Source of the DNA: Chlorocebus sabaeus
Lineage: Eukaryota; Chordata; Mammalia; Primates; Cercopithecidae
DNA: 64,000 nucleotides
Direction: 5' to 3'
Assembly (NCBI RefSeq): GCF_047675955.1
Contig: NC_132918.1
Span: 91,565,106 to 91,629,105, forward strand
This document shows, piece by piece, positions 33,811 to 44,950 of this stretch. The notes beneath the pieces were generated by a model. It was not told the DNA's origin. It did no database searches and worked only from the letters and a program-made list of their open reading frames with translations. Within the stretch, counting starts at the first letter, position 1, and every line of letters starts with the position of its first letter. The position numbers and the translations under genes are program-made.

Positions 33811-34178
33811 CTCATCATCTAAAACATTATTCAGATTAGAGGTATAACCTGATGATTTTGCAGCCCTCTCTTTAATAGAATTTTTACTAATTTAAAATAT
33901 TTAATGTTCATTCTTCTGTGGGTTCCCTATCAAAGACTGGAGGACCAGCCTTACCTAGATCCCTGATGGCAAAGGAAGCCCACTGAAGCATTTGCCAGCC
34001 AGGATACAACCCTGTGCTCAGCTAGGCTATTGGAGACTTGATCTTTAAGTGTCCTTTTTTTTTTTTTTTTTAATTTAGTTTTTTTAAGATGTCTTTATGA
34101 AATACTGTTGATTACATCTGTCTCCTACCATCAAGTCAATGCATAAAACATGAGATTACAGTTGTTTCCCCTTCACAG
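33811..34178. other. WDR53 intron 1 end
   Basis: Unique DNA with a T-run at about 34057-34072 and the exon 2 acceptor tract at 34165-34178. Confidence 0.6.
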
Positions 34179-34674
34179 AGTCTTCGGGACCATTATGGCA
34201 GTCAAGTGGACTGGCGGACATTCTTCTCCTGTCCTCTGCCTAAATGCAAGTAAAGAAGGGCTGCTGGCCTCCGGAGCGGAGGGTGGAGATCTCACGGCTT
34301 GGGGTGAAGATGGAACTCCATTAGGACACATGCAGTTCCAAGGGGCTGATGATGTTACCAGTGTCTTATTTTCTCCCTCCTGCCCCATGAAGCTCTATGC
34401 CTCACATGGAGAAACCATTAGTGTACTGGATGTCAGGTCCCTCAAAGATTCCTTGGACCATTTTCATGTGAATGAAGAAGAAATCAATTGTCTTTCATTG
34501 AATCAAACTGAAAACCTGCTGGCTTCTGCTGATGACTCTGGGGCAATCAAAATCCTAGACGTGGAGAACAAGAAGGTCGTCAGGTCCTTGAAGAGACATT
34601 CCAATATCTGCTCTTCGGTGGCTTTTCGACCTCAGAGGCCTCAGAGCCTGGTGTCATGTGGACTGGATATGCAG
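34179..34674 (+). CDS. WDR53: WDR53 coding exon (residues 1-160); CDS starts at 34195
   Basis: The exon begins after TTTCCCCTTCACAG (AG at 34177-34178) with 16 nt of leader; the ATG is at 34195-34197 in the context CCATTATGG. It encodes 160 codons in phase 0 and ends ATGCAG at the donor GTGATG. The protein begins MAVKWTGGHSSPVLCLNASK. WD40 repeats are visible at about residues 7-38, 51-82, 94-125 and 133-165. Residues 78-81 read LDVR, a degenerate form of the WDxR (DWD) signature of DDB1-binding WD40 proteins. WDR53 has been listed among candidate DDB1-CUL4 substrate receptors; its substrates are not established. An in-frame ATG at 34150 lies in the intron and is not used. The donor is weak (GTGATG), so intron retention is possible. 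Confidence 0.97.
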
Positions 34675-35136
34675 GTGATGCTTTTGCACAGAGTACTTGG
34701 AGAATTTCTGAGTGGGATTTGCTAACAGAATCAAATTATTGATCACACCAAATACCTTTGCTTTTTCTGTTTTCTACTAACATATCCATTTATGAACGAT
34801 AAGCCTTATTTCTACATTTAATGCTAGTCTGATAAAATCTAGTAGAATTTATTCACAAAGTAATTGTTAATCCTTTATTCTTCCTTTCTCTGTACTGTAA
34901 GATATTCCTAAAACCTGAAAATTCAAATATTTGGTTGTAAACATCTGTTTAAACAAACAACGGTGAGTACTAAAGGCAGAGTTGGTCCACACATTCTCTA
35001 TAAACTCTGTTTAAACAAAAAGTTAGAGGGATCTGTTTTTACTTTAAAGTTCTGGGGTACATTAACTGAAATATTGTGTATTGGTGATGAGGATCAAATC
35101 ACCGTATTCAATGCTGAGTTTTGAAAGGAGCATCGT
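34675..35136 (+). other. WDR53 intron 2 start
   Basis: Frame stays open for 17 codons past the donor (stop at 34723-34725), so retention would add 16-17 residues. No AATAAA close by in the sense orientation. Confidence 0.6.
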
Positions 35137-35435
35137 GGCTGGGCGTGGTGGCTCGTGCCTGTAATCCCAGCACTTTGGGAGGCCAAGGTGGGCAGATCAC
35201 TTGAGGTCAGGAGTTCAAGACCAGCCTGGCCAACATGGTGAAACCCCGTCTCTACTAAACATACAAAAATTAGCCAGGCGTGCTGGCGGGCGCCTGCAAT
35301 CCCAGCTACTTGGGAGCCTGAGGCAGAATTGCTTGAACCCGGGAGGCGGAGGTTGCAATCAGTCGAGATCTCGCCACTGCGCTCCAGCCTGGGCAACAGA
35401 ATGAGACTCTGTCTCAAAAAGAAAAAAAGGAAAAA
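35137..35435 (+). mobile_element. Alu, full length
   Basis: AAAGGA(G/A)CATC on both sides is the target duplication. Confidence 0.93.
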
Positions 35436-35734
35436 GAAAGGAACATCACAAATTGCCCAAATCCAGAGGAAGTCCATCAGGAAAGCAGATATATCTAGAA
35501 ACCCCATTATGTAGAGAACTGGAGGTGTTTAATTCTTAGTTTTCTTGAGGGAAAAAATGGAATATGCTGGTCTTCGTAAGAGAAGTCATAGGAAAGCAGA
35601 TTTGGGCTTAACGTAAACGTTTTCAAATAGCTTGAACGTTCCCATGGCAGGATGTGCTTCCTCTTGAGAGTAAATCTCATCACTGGAGTGAGAGTCGTCA
35701 CGATTTCTCTCTGTTGAGCACTTAGTTCTTGACA

Positions 35735-35870
35735 GTGCTTTGTGTATATTCGTTTTAATTCTAATCACACCCTCCTAGTGATTTTGTTTTTTTTTTTTTT
35801 TATAAAGAAACTGAAATTCACATTAAGTATCTACATAGCCACCTGACTGGGATTCAAAGCTCAATCTCTC
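35735..35870 (+). mobile_element. MIR-like SINE fragment
   Basis: Diverged core (TATAAAGAAACTGAAATTCA, GACTGGGATTCAAAGC) with an internal T-run. Confidence 0.5.
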
Positions 35871-37154
35871 TGGCTCCTAAGGCTATGTTTTTTCTCTAGG
35901 ATGACAGGTATTCAAGCAGAGTATCATCAGTAATGTCACAGAAAAGTTTCTTGGTTTGGGATGAGGTGGCTTCTAGAGAGAACCATTGAGAATGACCTGT
36001 GTCCAGCACTGTTTAGGCATTTAATCCCTGTTCTCAGTTGATACAGTATCTTCTAAGATTCTGTGTTCTTTTTAATAGCATCAGAAGTTTTGACTTCCAC
36101 CCTCTTAGCTAGTGGTCTTTACCTCTCCCTCCCCAACCCTGCATCTGCCTTACAATTTAAGAATGATGAGACTGTTTTTGTTGTCACCATGCTGTTCCCC
36201 TCTCCTGCAAGCTACCAGTATTCAGTAGGCAGAATCAGTGGCTGTCCTGCAATGCTGGGATATCTCCAAACAATAAAGAATTGTTCCCCAAAAAACATCG
36301 ATAGTGCCTGGGTTGAGACTCACTCTACATGTGTGGGGCATAGTGACCCTGCAACCTCTACCTTCCTTTTCCACTCCTAGGTTTTGACCAAGCCCTTTAT
36401 AAATGTCGTACATCCTCCACCCTGGTGGTAATAATCTGCCCTTCTGGTTGTAAAGAAAGAGCTATACAACCAGGTGGACATGTTTTAAGTAGGCCGATTG
36501 TACAGTGTGTCTTTAGTCATTCTGTCATCCTTCAGCTATACCAGTTTTCCATCAGTAGCTCGTTAATTAACCACTAGGCATGGCGATAGACAATTAGGTA
36601 TGCAAAAGTGATGTGTACTTTTCAGATTAGATAAGGAATGGGCATTCAGAATTTACTCTCTTGCCCCCAGTTCCAGGTAAGACGTTTTAGTGGCAGGCAC
36701 TTGCTAGTGAACAGCCCAGGAAACAAGTATTTTGAAAAAGGGAGGCTCAGGTAATTTCTTATTTTGATTTGCCTGGTAAAATTCCTGAACATTCGTAGTA
36801 GATTTGTTTCTACACTGGGTTGTGATGTAACAGCCGTATAACCATGCTTTTAAGAAATTACTTCCTTAACTGAAGTTGAAACTCTATAGTTTTTTCCACA
36901 GTTTTCTTCCTAAAACCTGTTCATCTAGTATTATCCTAAACTTTAAGGATAGCCAGTCTATGGGGGAGCCCAAGAATGTCGGCATAATAATAGTGGAAGG
37001 GAGATGTGACTATTTTGAGTTCCTGCTCTCTTAGCAAACAGATTTTATCTCAAGGCAGCAACTGAATGATTGCCATGTTCAGCACACCTCTCTTTGTTCT
37101 TATGTAACAGTAATTATCAAATTATTTCTTTTGACTTAGGTTTGAATAATTAGG
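35871..37154. other. WDR53 intron 2 unique DNA
   Basis: Mostly single-copy. The part at 36080-36345 (TTCCACCCTCTTAGCTAGTG to CCTGGGTTGAGAC) looks like an old DNA-transposon relic but was not assigned. Confidence 0.4.
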
Positions 37155-37468
37155 CAGGGCCAGGCATGGTAGCTTACGTGCCTGAGGGCTCATGCCTGAG
37201 ATCCCAGCACTTTGGGAGGCCAAGGCAGGCAGATCACTTGAGCCCGGGAGTTCGAGAGCAGCCTGGGCAACATGGCAAAACCCAATCTCTACAAAAAATT
37301 ACAAAAATTAGCCAGGTGTGCTAGCATGCACCTATGGTCCCAGCGACTTGGGAAGTTGACGTGGGAGGATCACCTGAGCCCAGGGAGGTCGAGGTTGTAG
37401 TGAACCGTGATCTTGCCACTGCACTCCAGCCTGGGTGACAAAGTGAGACCTTGTCTCAGAAAAATAAA
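37155..37468 (+). mobile_element. Alu with 5' insertion
   Basis: GTGCCTGAGGGCTCATGCC near the start is a small internal duplication of the box B region. Confidence 0.9.
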
Positions 37469-37602
37469 ATAAGCAAAGCACATTCAAAGAGGCGAGGAAC
37501 TTAAAAGCAAAGTGTGGTTCGTTAAGACACTTGAGACTGCTTAATTTTTTATTTAATATGTACAAAGTAATATTTATATATGTGAGGTATAAAGAATAAC
37601 AT

Positions 37603-37897
37603 TAGGCTGGGCACGGTGGCTCATGCCTTTAATCCTAGCACTTTGGGAGGCCATGGGAGGTGGATTGCTTGAGCTCAGGAGTTTGTGACCAGCCTGGGCA
37701 ACATAGCGAAACCACATCTCTACAAAAGGTAGAAAAATTAGCCAGGCTCATGGTGAGTGCCTGTAGTCCTAGCTACTTGGGGGACTGAGATGGGAGAATT
37801 GCTTAAGCCCGGGAGGTTGAGGTCGCAGTGAGCCAAGATTGTGCCTCTGCACTCCAGTCTGGGTGACAGAGGGAGACCTTGTCTCAAAAAAAAAAAA
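37603..37897 (+). mobile_element. Alu, full length
   Basis: Diverged dimer with an A-tail. Confidence 0.92.
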
Positions 37898-38119
37898 AAA
37901 AATTAAATAAATACCTGTCTACCTACCATTCAACTATACTTTTTTTCTTGAAAGACTTAGAAAATTAAAACTGTCATATATCTGTAGCATACATGTTGAT
38001 GTTCTTTCCCTGCCCCCTTCTGCATCTGAAAACAGATGATTCAGAGGTTTGTTATTCTTTCTCGATTTTGTAAGACCAAAATATCAACACTTACAGACCA
38101 GAAGGGTGGAGAAGGCTCT

Positions 38120-38411
38120 TTTGTTTGTTTTTGAGACAGGGTCTTTGTCATCTAGGCTGGAGTGCAGTGGTATAATTACAGCTCATCGCAGCCTCGCACT
38201 CCCTCAAGTGATCCTCCCACCTCATCCTCCTGTGTAGCTGGGACTGCAGGCACAAGCCGTCACACCCAGCTAATTTTTTTTATTTTTGCTAGAGAGGAGG
38301 GCTGGCTCCCTGTGTTCCCCAGGCTGGTCTTGAACTCCTGGGCTCAAGCAGTCCTTCTGCTTTGACCTCCCAGAGTGCTGGGATTATAGGCATGAGCCAC
38401 TGCACCTGGCC
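38120..38411 (-). mobile_element. AluJ-like, full length
   Basis: AAG-GCTCTTT and AAGAGGCTCTTT flank it. Confidence 0.9.
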
Positions 38412-38995
38412 TTAAGAGGCTCTTTATCTTGAAGAGGAGTCTTTTATATGGAAAGAAACGTTTTTGTAAAAGGGGGATTTTTTTTTTGAAAAGTCACTTT
38501 GTTACTATTACACTCACTTCTGAACATTTGCTGGTTCCCCACTTTTTCTCCCTTCGATGTTTTACAGAACCATGAGCCCCAAACTCTTTCATTGTTTTCT
38601 TTCAGTATCTCTAGCTCTCTTGCTTAGGACGATAACTGCTGGAACAGCTGGTTGAGAAATTAAGTGTGAAACACCTCGGAGTCTTCAGCTGCTTGGGAAA
38701 GTCAAGAAGCGCAAAGGGAATGTCCAGACAGGAACAGTCTGGAATCCTCAATACATGGGAATGATTCTAGACTTGGTAGAATCTGGGATGGCTGTTAACA
38801 CATTTAGATGGTTTAAGTCAAATACAAGGTGTTTCAGCTGCTGAAACACTTTGGGTGCAGTTTGTGTTTGAATGTCTTTGGAGGACAGAAAATACAGTCC
38901 ATTCATAAGGACCGTATGAGAAAGAACTGGGGCTATCTGCCAATACAGTGAAGCTAGCAGATTCTAGAATGTCCGTTTTCCTTGTATGTATGTAT
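38412..38995. other. WDR53 intron 2 unique DNA
   Basis: No recognised repeat; a short TATG/TATA run leads into the next Alu. Confidence 0.45.
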
Positions 38996-39287
38996 ATATG
39001 TATTTTAAGATGGAGTCTTGCTCTGTTGGCCAGGCAGGAGTGCAGTGGCACGATCTCAGCTCACTGCAAGCTCTGCCTCTCAGATTCACACCGTTCTCCT
39101 GCCTCTGCCTCCCGAGCAGCTGGGACTACAGGCGCCTGCCACCATACCCAGCTAATTTTTTGTATTTTTAGTAGAAACGGGGTTTCACAGTGTTAGCCAG
39201 GATGGTCTCGATCTCCTGACCTCGTGATCCGCCCGCCTCGGCCTCCCACAGTGCTGGGATTACAGGTGTGAGCCACTGCACCCAGCC
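38996..39287 (-). mobile_element. Alu, full length
   Basis: Short T-head (TATTTTAAGATGG); otherwise complete. Confidence 0.92.
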
Positions 39288-39313
39288 GTGTTTAGATTTT
39301 TTAATAGAAACTT

Positions 39314-39605
39314 TTTGAGCGTTGTGGCTGATGTGTGTAATCCCATCACTTTGGGAGGTGGAGGTGAGCGGATTGCTTGAGCCTAGCAGTTGGAGACCAG
39401 CCTGGGCAACATAGCAAAAACCCTGTCTCTACAAAAATTAGCTGGGTGTGGTAGCGTGCGCCTGTAGTCCCATCTACTTGGGAGGCTGAGGTGGAGGGAT
39501 CACTTGAACCCGAGAGATGAAGGCTGCAGTGAGCCATGGTCGTGCCACTGCACTCTAGCCTGGGTGATAAAGTGAGACCCTATTTAAAAAAAAAACAAAA
39601 ACAAA
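39314..39605 (+). mobile_element. AluJ-like, full length
   Basis: Diverged start (TGAGCGTTGTGGCTGATG); A-tail with C interruptions. Confidence 0.9.
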
Positions 39606-40859
39606 CTATTTTCATATCAAGTTTCAGCACTCCTTCCTGTTATATTTTCTAATATTTATTTGTTTTGCTTTAGCTTAATTTGTTAGTACTTTAACTTCAC
39701 CCAAATAGTGATTGTTCGTCACATAGTATAATGTTATAAACCCAATTCAAAGAGATTTTCATCTAAGAGAAGCAGAATATAAGTGTTAGTAGATGTCACT
39801 GCTTTTGAAAATAAGCCAATAAGAATAATCACAAGGGAAGTTACCTTGAATAGGAAACCAAATTCTTAATAGCATCAGCAATGCTAATCTTGCCAATTCA
39901 GATCTATGCTTTTCCTGTCTACACAAGGCCATGCTTTTTCCAGTGTCTATTAAAATTATGAGTTATCATTCAGGGATGATGGTAAACTGCATGGTAAAAC
40001 AGCTGTCTGTTCGCTTTGAAAGCATTAAGAGTATTTTTCTTTGCAAAATGGTTGATACAGGAAAAGAATGAATCACTAGATGATAATGTAAAACCCATCC
40101 ACAAAGCTTATTAAAAAAAAAAAACAAAAAACAGGTCGGGAACAACAGCGAAAAGCCAAATGAAATTAATACCAGGATGTCATATTAATCAACAGACACA
40201 TTTGGAATGTCTCCTCTTTCTCAGCCATTATGCTAGGCATTAGCAAAGACTAATTGAGTCTCAAGAAACTGATAAGCTAGCAGAATATGTCAGTTAATAG
40301 AACAGAAACTAGATACAGGAAAGAGAAGCAGGCTGAAATAGGAAAGCCTTCTTGGAGGCACCGGGACTGAGCTTAAGCCCCTTGGATGGGTAATTGGGTA
40401 ATGTGAAAGGAAAGGAAAGGCATTCCAGATAGAAACCATGTCAGTGATATTCAGATTGAGTTTATTTACTTGATAGGCCTTGTTACCTATAACCAGCATA
40501 GACTAAAACTAGCAAATTTCATAATGTTTGGTTTCACTTGAAGAGATGAGAGCAGAACAACCTTTAGAAACCTGCTTAACAATTACACTTTGATGGAGTT
40601 TATTAATCAAAAATTACTCAGGATCTTGTTTAATTCTACCTTGATTCTACCTTACTGCAATCTAGTTTTAGTCCTGGGGTAGCATTCCACTGGCATGTTA
40701 TGGCAGCATTTGATTACTTTTTTTGTACCGCTGGGAACCTACCTTACTGCTCATTCTCAGACCACTTTTAACGATTGTATTAGAAGCTGAATAAGCACAC
40801 AGTAGTTGAGCAAATTGACTAGCATTTTGTATGACTGTGTAATTTCTTCTTACTTAAAG
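39606..40859. other. WDR53 intron 2 end, unique DNA
   Basis: Single-copy AT-rich DNA up to the exon 3 acceptor. The A-run with ACAAAAAACAGG at 40112-40134 has no element attached. Confidence 0.5.
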
Positions 40860-41456
40860 GTGATGCTGTGGAGTCTTCAAAAAGCCCGACCACTCTGGAT
40901 TACAAATTTACAGGAGGATGAAACAGAAGAAATGGAAGGCCCACAGTCACCTGGTCAGCTCTTAAACCCTGCCCTAGCCCACTCTATCTCTGTGGCTTCG
41001 TGTGGTAATATTTTTAGTTGTGGTGCAGAAGATGGTAAGGTTCGAATCTTTCGGGTGATGGGAGTTAAGTGTGAACAGGAACTGGGATTTAAGGGCCACA
41101 CTTTAGGGGTATCCCAGGTCTGCTTTCTCCCAGAATCCTATTTGCTGCTTACTGGAGGGAATGATGGGAAGATCATGTTGTGGGATGCAAACAGTGAAGT
41201 TGAGAAGAAACAGAAGAGTCCTACAAAACGTACCCACAGGAAGAAACCTAAAAGAGGAACTTGCACCAAGCAGGGTGGAAATACTGACGCTTCAGTAACG
41301 GATGAGGAAGAACATGGCAACATTTTACCAAAGCTAAATATTGAACATGGAGAAAAAGTGAATTGGCTCTTGGGTACAAAAATAAAGGGACACCAAAATA
41401 TATTAGTAGCTGATCAAACTAGTTGTATATCTGTATATCCCTTAAATGAATTTTAA
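40860..41456 (+). CDS. WDR53: WDR53 last coding exon (residues 161-358 and stop)
   Basis: The acceptor is TTACTTAAAG (AG at 40858-40859), followed in phase 0 by GTG-ATG-CTG-TGG, which completes the repeat begun before the intron (MQ|VMLWSLQK). It encodes 198 residues, giving 358 in total, the size of mammalian WDR53. Further WD repeats lie at about residues 199-226 and 236-269 (GKIMLWDAN), and a last blade at about 326-356 closes the propeller. Residues 275-292 form a lysine/arginine-rich linker (around KRTHRKKPKRG) that could be a nuclear-localisation signal, followed by an acidic stretch TDEEEH. The exon is intact. The stop is TAA, 41454-41456. Confidence 0.98.
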   Translation: MMLWSLQKARPLWITNLQEDETEEMEGPQSPGQLLNPALAHSISVASCGNIFSCGAEDGKVRIFRVMGVKCEQELGFKGHTLGVSQVCFLPESYLLLTGGNDGKIMLWDANSEVEKKQKSPTKRTHRKKPKRGTCTKQGGNTDASVTDEEEHGNILPKLNIEHGEKVNWLLGTKIKGHQNILVADQTSCISVYPLNEF

Positions 41457-41460
41457 ATCC

Positions 41461-41466
41461 AATAAA
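41461..41466 (+). terminator. WDR53: WDR53 poly(A) signal AATAAA
   Basis: A canonical hexamer only four bases after the WDR53 stop codon, followed by T-rich DNA at about 41490-41500. If used, the 3'UTR is only about 25 nt. A weaker ATTAAA lies at about 41628. Confidence 0.8.
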
Positions 41467-41639
41467 AACATTTGAAGAATTGTGGCAAAACTGTTTTTCA
41501 GATTTAAAAAAAGATCCTGGTTCTTTATTTAAGCTGTTTGTTATATATAAAATCATACTATTTTGCTGTACAAATTTTAAGATATTTGAACAAAAGACAA
41601 TTGGATACTTTATATAGTAAGTGATATATTAAAGTTTGG

Positions 41640-41765
41640 AGGAAGAGAATGAATATTCATTGTGTACCATGTACCAGCCGTTTTACATATATTTGATTTC
41701 TTGTTCTGAATCAATGAAGTTTTTTTCCCCATTTTAGTGCCACAGGAATTAAGACTTAGAGATGT
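41640..41765 (+). mobile_element. MIR-like SINE fragment
   Basis: ATTCATTGTGTACCATGTAC and CCCCATTTTAGTGCCACAGG, just downstream of WDR53. Confidence 0.6.
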
Positions 41766-41888
41766 TATGTAACTTAAAGATCCAGGAAGATTGCAGGCAC
41801 AATGACTTGTCTGGAAAGGACCTTGTTACGCTGCCTACCCTAGGGAAGCCCACATCCTGGTCCAAATCGGTCACCACATTAGTTACTT

Positions 41889-42190
41889 CTGGCCGTGTGC
41901 AGTGGCTCACGCCTGTAATCCCAGCACTTTGGGAGGCCAGTGCAGGCGGATCATCTGAGGTCGGGAGTTAGAAACCAGCCTGGCCAACATGGCAAAAATC
42001 CATCTCTACTAAAAATACAACAATTTGCCGGGCCTGGTGGCACGTGCCTGTAATCCAAGCTACTCGGGAGACTGAGATGGGAGAGTCACTTGAACCCAGA
42101 AGGTGGAGGTTGCAGTGAGCCAAGATCACAACACTGCACTCTAGCCTAGGCGACAGAACGACTCTGTCTCTAAATAAATAAATAAATAAC
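41889..42190 (+). mobile_element. Alu, full length
   Basis: CATTAGTTA(C/T)TTCTG on both sides; the tail is TAAA units. Confidence 0.94.
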
Positions 42191-42584
42191 ATTAGTTATT
42201 TCTGATCCCAGGATGTCATGAGGAGCATTACCACATTGGAAGAGGAAACCTGTTCTTGATTGTTCTGTGTAAAGCCCAAATTGCTTTGCTGACAATTACC
42301 TTTTGCTGTGTTTCTTAAAAAAAGGGTTCCAGGGTCAAATCAGTTTAGGGTGTTATGCAGCAATCCAGGCCATGATGCTGGTGGAGTGAGAATGGATTGC
42401 AGTTATTAATGAGCAGAAATTCTGACTAAGCAGAAGATAGAAAAGAGAATAGAGGCCTAGATAGGGTGTCAAGAGTTAGGTTCCTTTTCATTGAGGCCTG
42501 GATTGCTGTCTTCTCTGCATGTTCTTTCAGCTTTTACTCATACTGCCTACTCTTATATTTAAAGTTTTTTTCATTGTAATTTAA
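42191..42584. other. Intergenic unique DNA
   Basis: No recognised feature. Confidence 0.4.
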
Positions 42585-42713
42585 TTTTTTTTATAGAGAG
42601 GAGCCTTGCTATGTTGGCCAGACTGGTCTCAAACTCCGGGCCTCAAGCGATCCTCCTGTCTTAGCCTCCCAAAGCGCTGGGATTACAGGTGTGAGCCATC
42701 GTACCTACATTCA
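42585..42713 (-). mobile_element. Alu monomer fragment
   Basis: A single arm from T-run to TGTGAGCCATCGTACC. Confidence 0.8.
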
Positions 42714-43320
42714 AAGCTTTGAAGAGATCATCTGATTGGTTACCATTATTCTTGTTTGTGGAGATCTGTTTTTCATAAGTTCAGTTTTAGTCAGGACTCC
42801 TGTTTCAGGTGACAGAAACCAAATTCAAATTGGCTTAACAGAATAAAAAGGAATGTGTTGGCTCCCACAACTGAGAAGTCCAAGAATAGTCAGGTGCATA
42901 CTGCTGGGGTGGCTACGCTGGCAGGGTAAGCAAAAGAAAGCACCCCAGCCTAAATTTACAGAGAGCCAGGATATCATTTTGAATATAGCTTAGTTCTAAT
43001 ACTCAACTGGCCACTCAAGGTGACAAATAGGAACTTCAGTGGTCACCCCTTGGAAGCAAGCTTTCAATGTCCCCCACCTGTGGAAGGCTGAAAAACATCT
43101 TCCAAAGATAACAGGTTGTAATCACTGGAACCTGTATTACTTATTACTATTAAATATAAATTTTAATTATTTAAAATATTGTGAATATGAGATTGCTATG
43201 TAATTAAACAATATTGATAATATTTATATTTAATGATAAGTAAATTTATCAACATTTGGCAGAAAGATCTTCACAGATCTGATTGATTTATGAATCTTAA
43301 AAGATTGTTACAGAAAATAA
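42714..43320. other. Intergenic DNA, partly old repeat
   Basis: CAGGTGACAGAAACC...GGCTTAACAGAATAAAAAGG looks like an ancient mammalian repeat, family not recalled; the rest is AT-rich. Confidence 0.35.
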
Positions 43321-43324
43321 CGAT

Positions 43325-43550
43325 ATTTTGCAAATAACCTATGCACATTCTCCCATATGCATTAAATCATCTTGATTACTTATAATCTCTAATACAATGG
43401 AAATGCTATATAAATAGTATTCTGTTTTTTATTTGTATTATTTTTTATCATTGCATAGATGTGTTCCGTTGTTTTTTCTTCCCTGAATACATTTGAGCCA
43501 CGGTTGGTTGACTGCACGGAGTGTGGAGCCCATGAGTACCAAGGGGTAAC
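43325..43550 (+). mobile_element. Tigger-type (MER2-like) DNA transposon relic
   Basis: ATAACCTATGCACATTCTCC, TCATCTTGATTACTTATAAT and CCACGGTTGGTTGACTGCAC resemble the Tigger/MER2 group. Confidence 0.55.
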
Positions 43551-43824
43551 TACGTGCTTTTCTATTTTTATTAGAGTGTAAGATACTTGAAGGCAAAGAC
43601 TACCTACCCTCTTTCACTTCAGAGTATATTGTGTGGCCTGTCCTAGGCTCCCTAGCCAACACAAACAGTACTCATAAGATATTAAATGAACCGAAGGAGA
43701 CCCAGAAAGTTCAAATGTGAAAAAAATGTGCATGGAAAAAAAAAGCCTGAAGGCAACTGGTGGCAGGATTGCCTGGCAACTAAACCCAACCCTTTGCTTG
43801 TTCTTCAGGTTATTTTAATTTTAT

Positions 43825-44126
43825 CTATTATTTATTTATTTATTTGAGAGGAAGTCTTGCTGTGTCACCCAGGCTGGAGTGCAGTGGCGTGATCTCAGCT
43901 CACTGCAACCTCCACCTCCCAGGTTTAAGCAATTCTCCTGCCTCAGCCTTTTGAGTAGCTAGGATTACAGACACCCGCCACCACACCCAGCTAATTTTTG
44001 TATTTTTAGTAGAGACTCAGTTTTGCCGTGTTGCCCAGGCTGGTCTCAAACTCCTGACCTCAGGTGATTCCCACCTCGGCCTCTCAAAGGAATGGGATTA
44101 CAGGCGTGAGCCTCCACACCCAGCCT
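43825..44126 (-). mobile_element. Alu, full length
   Basis: TTATTTATTT head; complete through CACACCCAGCC. Confidence 0.93.
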
Positions 44127-44225
44127 CTTCAAGTTATTTTTATTATAACACCAGCTATCAGGACTACACATTCTCCTAACCAATGCTCAACTCACAGACA
44201 CCTAAACATGCTCATTTCACATTTC

Positions 44226-44634
44226 TATTTTCTTTTTTTTTTTTTTTTTTTTTTTGAGACAGTCTCACTGTCTCCCAGGCTGGAGTGCAGTGGCATGATC
44301 TTGGCTCACTGAACCTCTGCCTCCCGGGTTCAAGCAGTTCTCGTGCTTCAGTCTCTCAAGTAGCTGGGATTACAGGTGTTTACCACCAAGCCCAGCTAAT
44401 TTATTTGTATTTTTAGTAGAGATGGGGTTTCACCATGTTGGCCAGGCTTGTCTTGAACTCTTGACCTCAAGTAATCCACCTACCTCGGACTCCCAAAGTG
44501 TTGGGATTACAGGTATGAGCCACTGTGCCCGGCCAATTTTTGTATTTTTAGTAGAGGTGGGGTTTCACCATGTTGGCCAGGCTAGTCTTGAACTCCTGAC
44601 CTCAGGTGATCCACCCACCTTGGCCTACCAAATT
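44226..44634 (-). mobile_element. Composite Alu: partial left arm plus full Alu
   Basis: On the minus strand, a 5'-truncated left arm (44634-44535) ending in the linker is followed by a complete Alu (44534-44226). ATTTCACATTTC flanks the whole unit (44214-44225 and 44635-44646). Confidence 0.92.
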
Positions 44635-44646
44635 ATTTCACATTTC

Positions 44647-44945
44647 ATGTACCCTCTGTAATATACAGTTTGTGGTCCTGGATACACAAACCTGAGGCCG
44701 ATACTGTGCCACCCAACCACTCCTTGCCAAGAGCAGAAATACTTTCAGGATGAATTAGTCACATTCTGGCAGAATCATGTGTAGTTCTGGTGACATCAGC
44801 CTATGACCAGCTCTCCCTTTACCACAATTTTGCTATTTACAAGCAAAGAATTAGTGAAAAACAGTAATGCACAGCACATATGTTTTGTATGTGTGTATGT
44901 GTGTGTGTCTTGTTTGCTGAACTATTTGAAAGTGAGGTACCTTGA
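44647..44945. other. Intergenic unique DNA
   Basis: Contains a short GT run (44886-44910). Confidence 0.5.
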
Positions 44946-44950
44946 CACTT

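Noticed and set aside
34150..34197. Upstream in-frame ATG for WDR53
   Set aside because: It is in the intron before the acceptor AG at 34177-34178, so it is not in the spliced mRNA.
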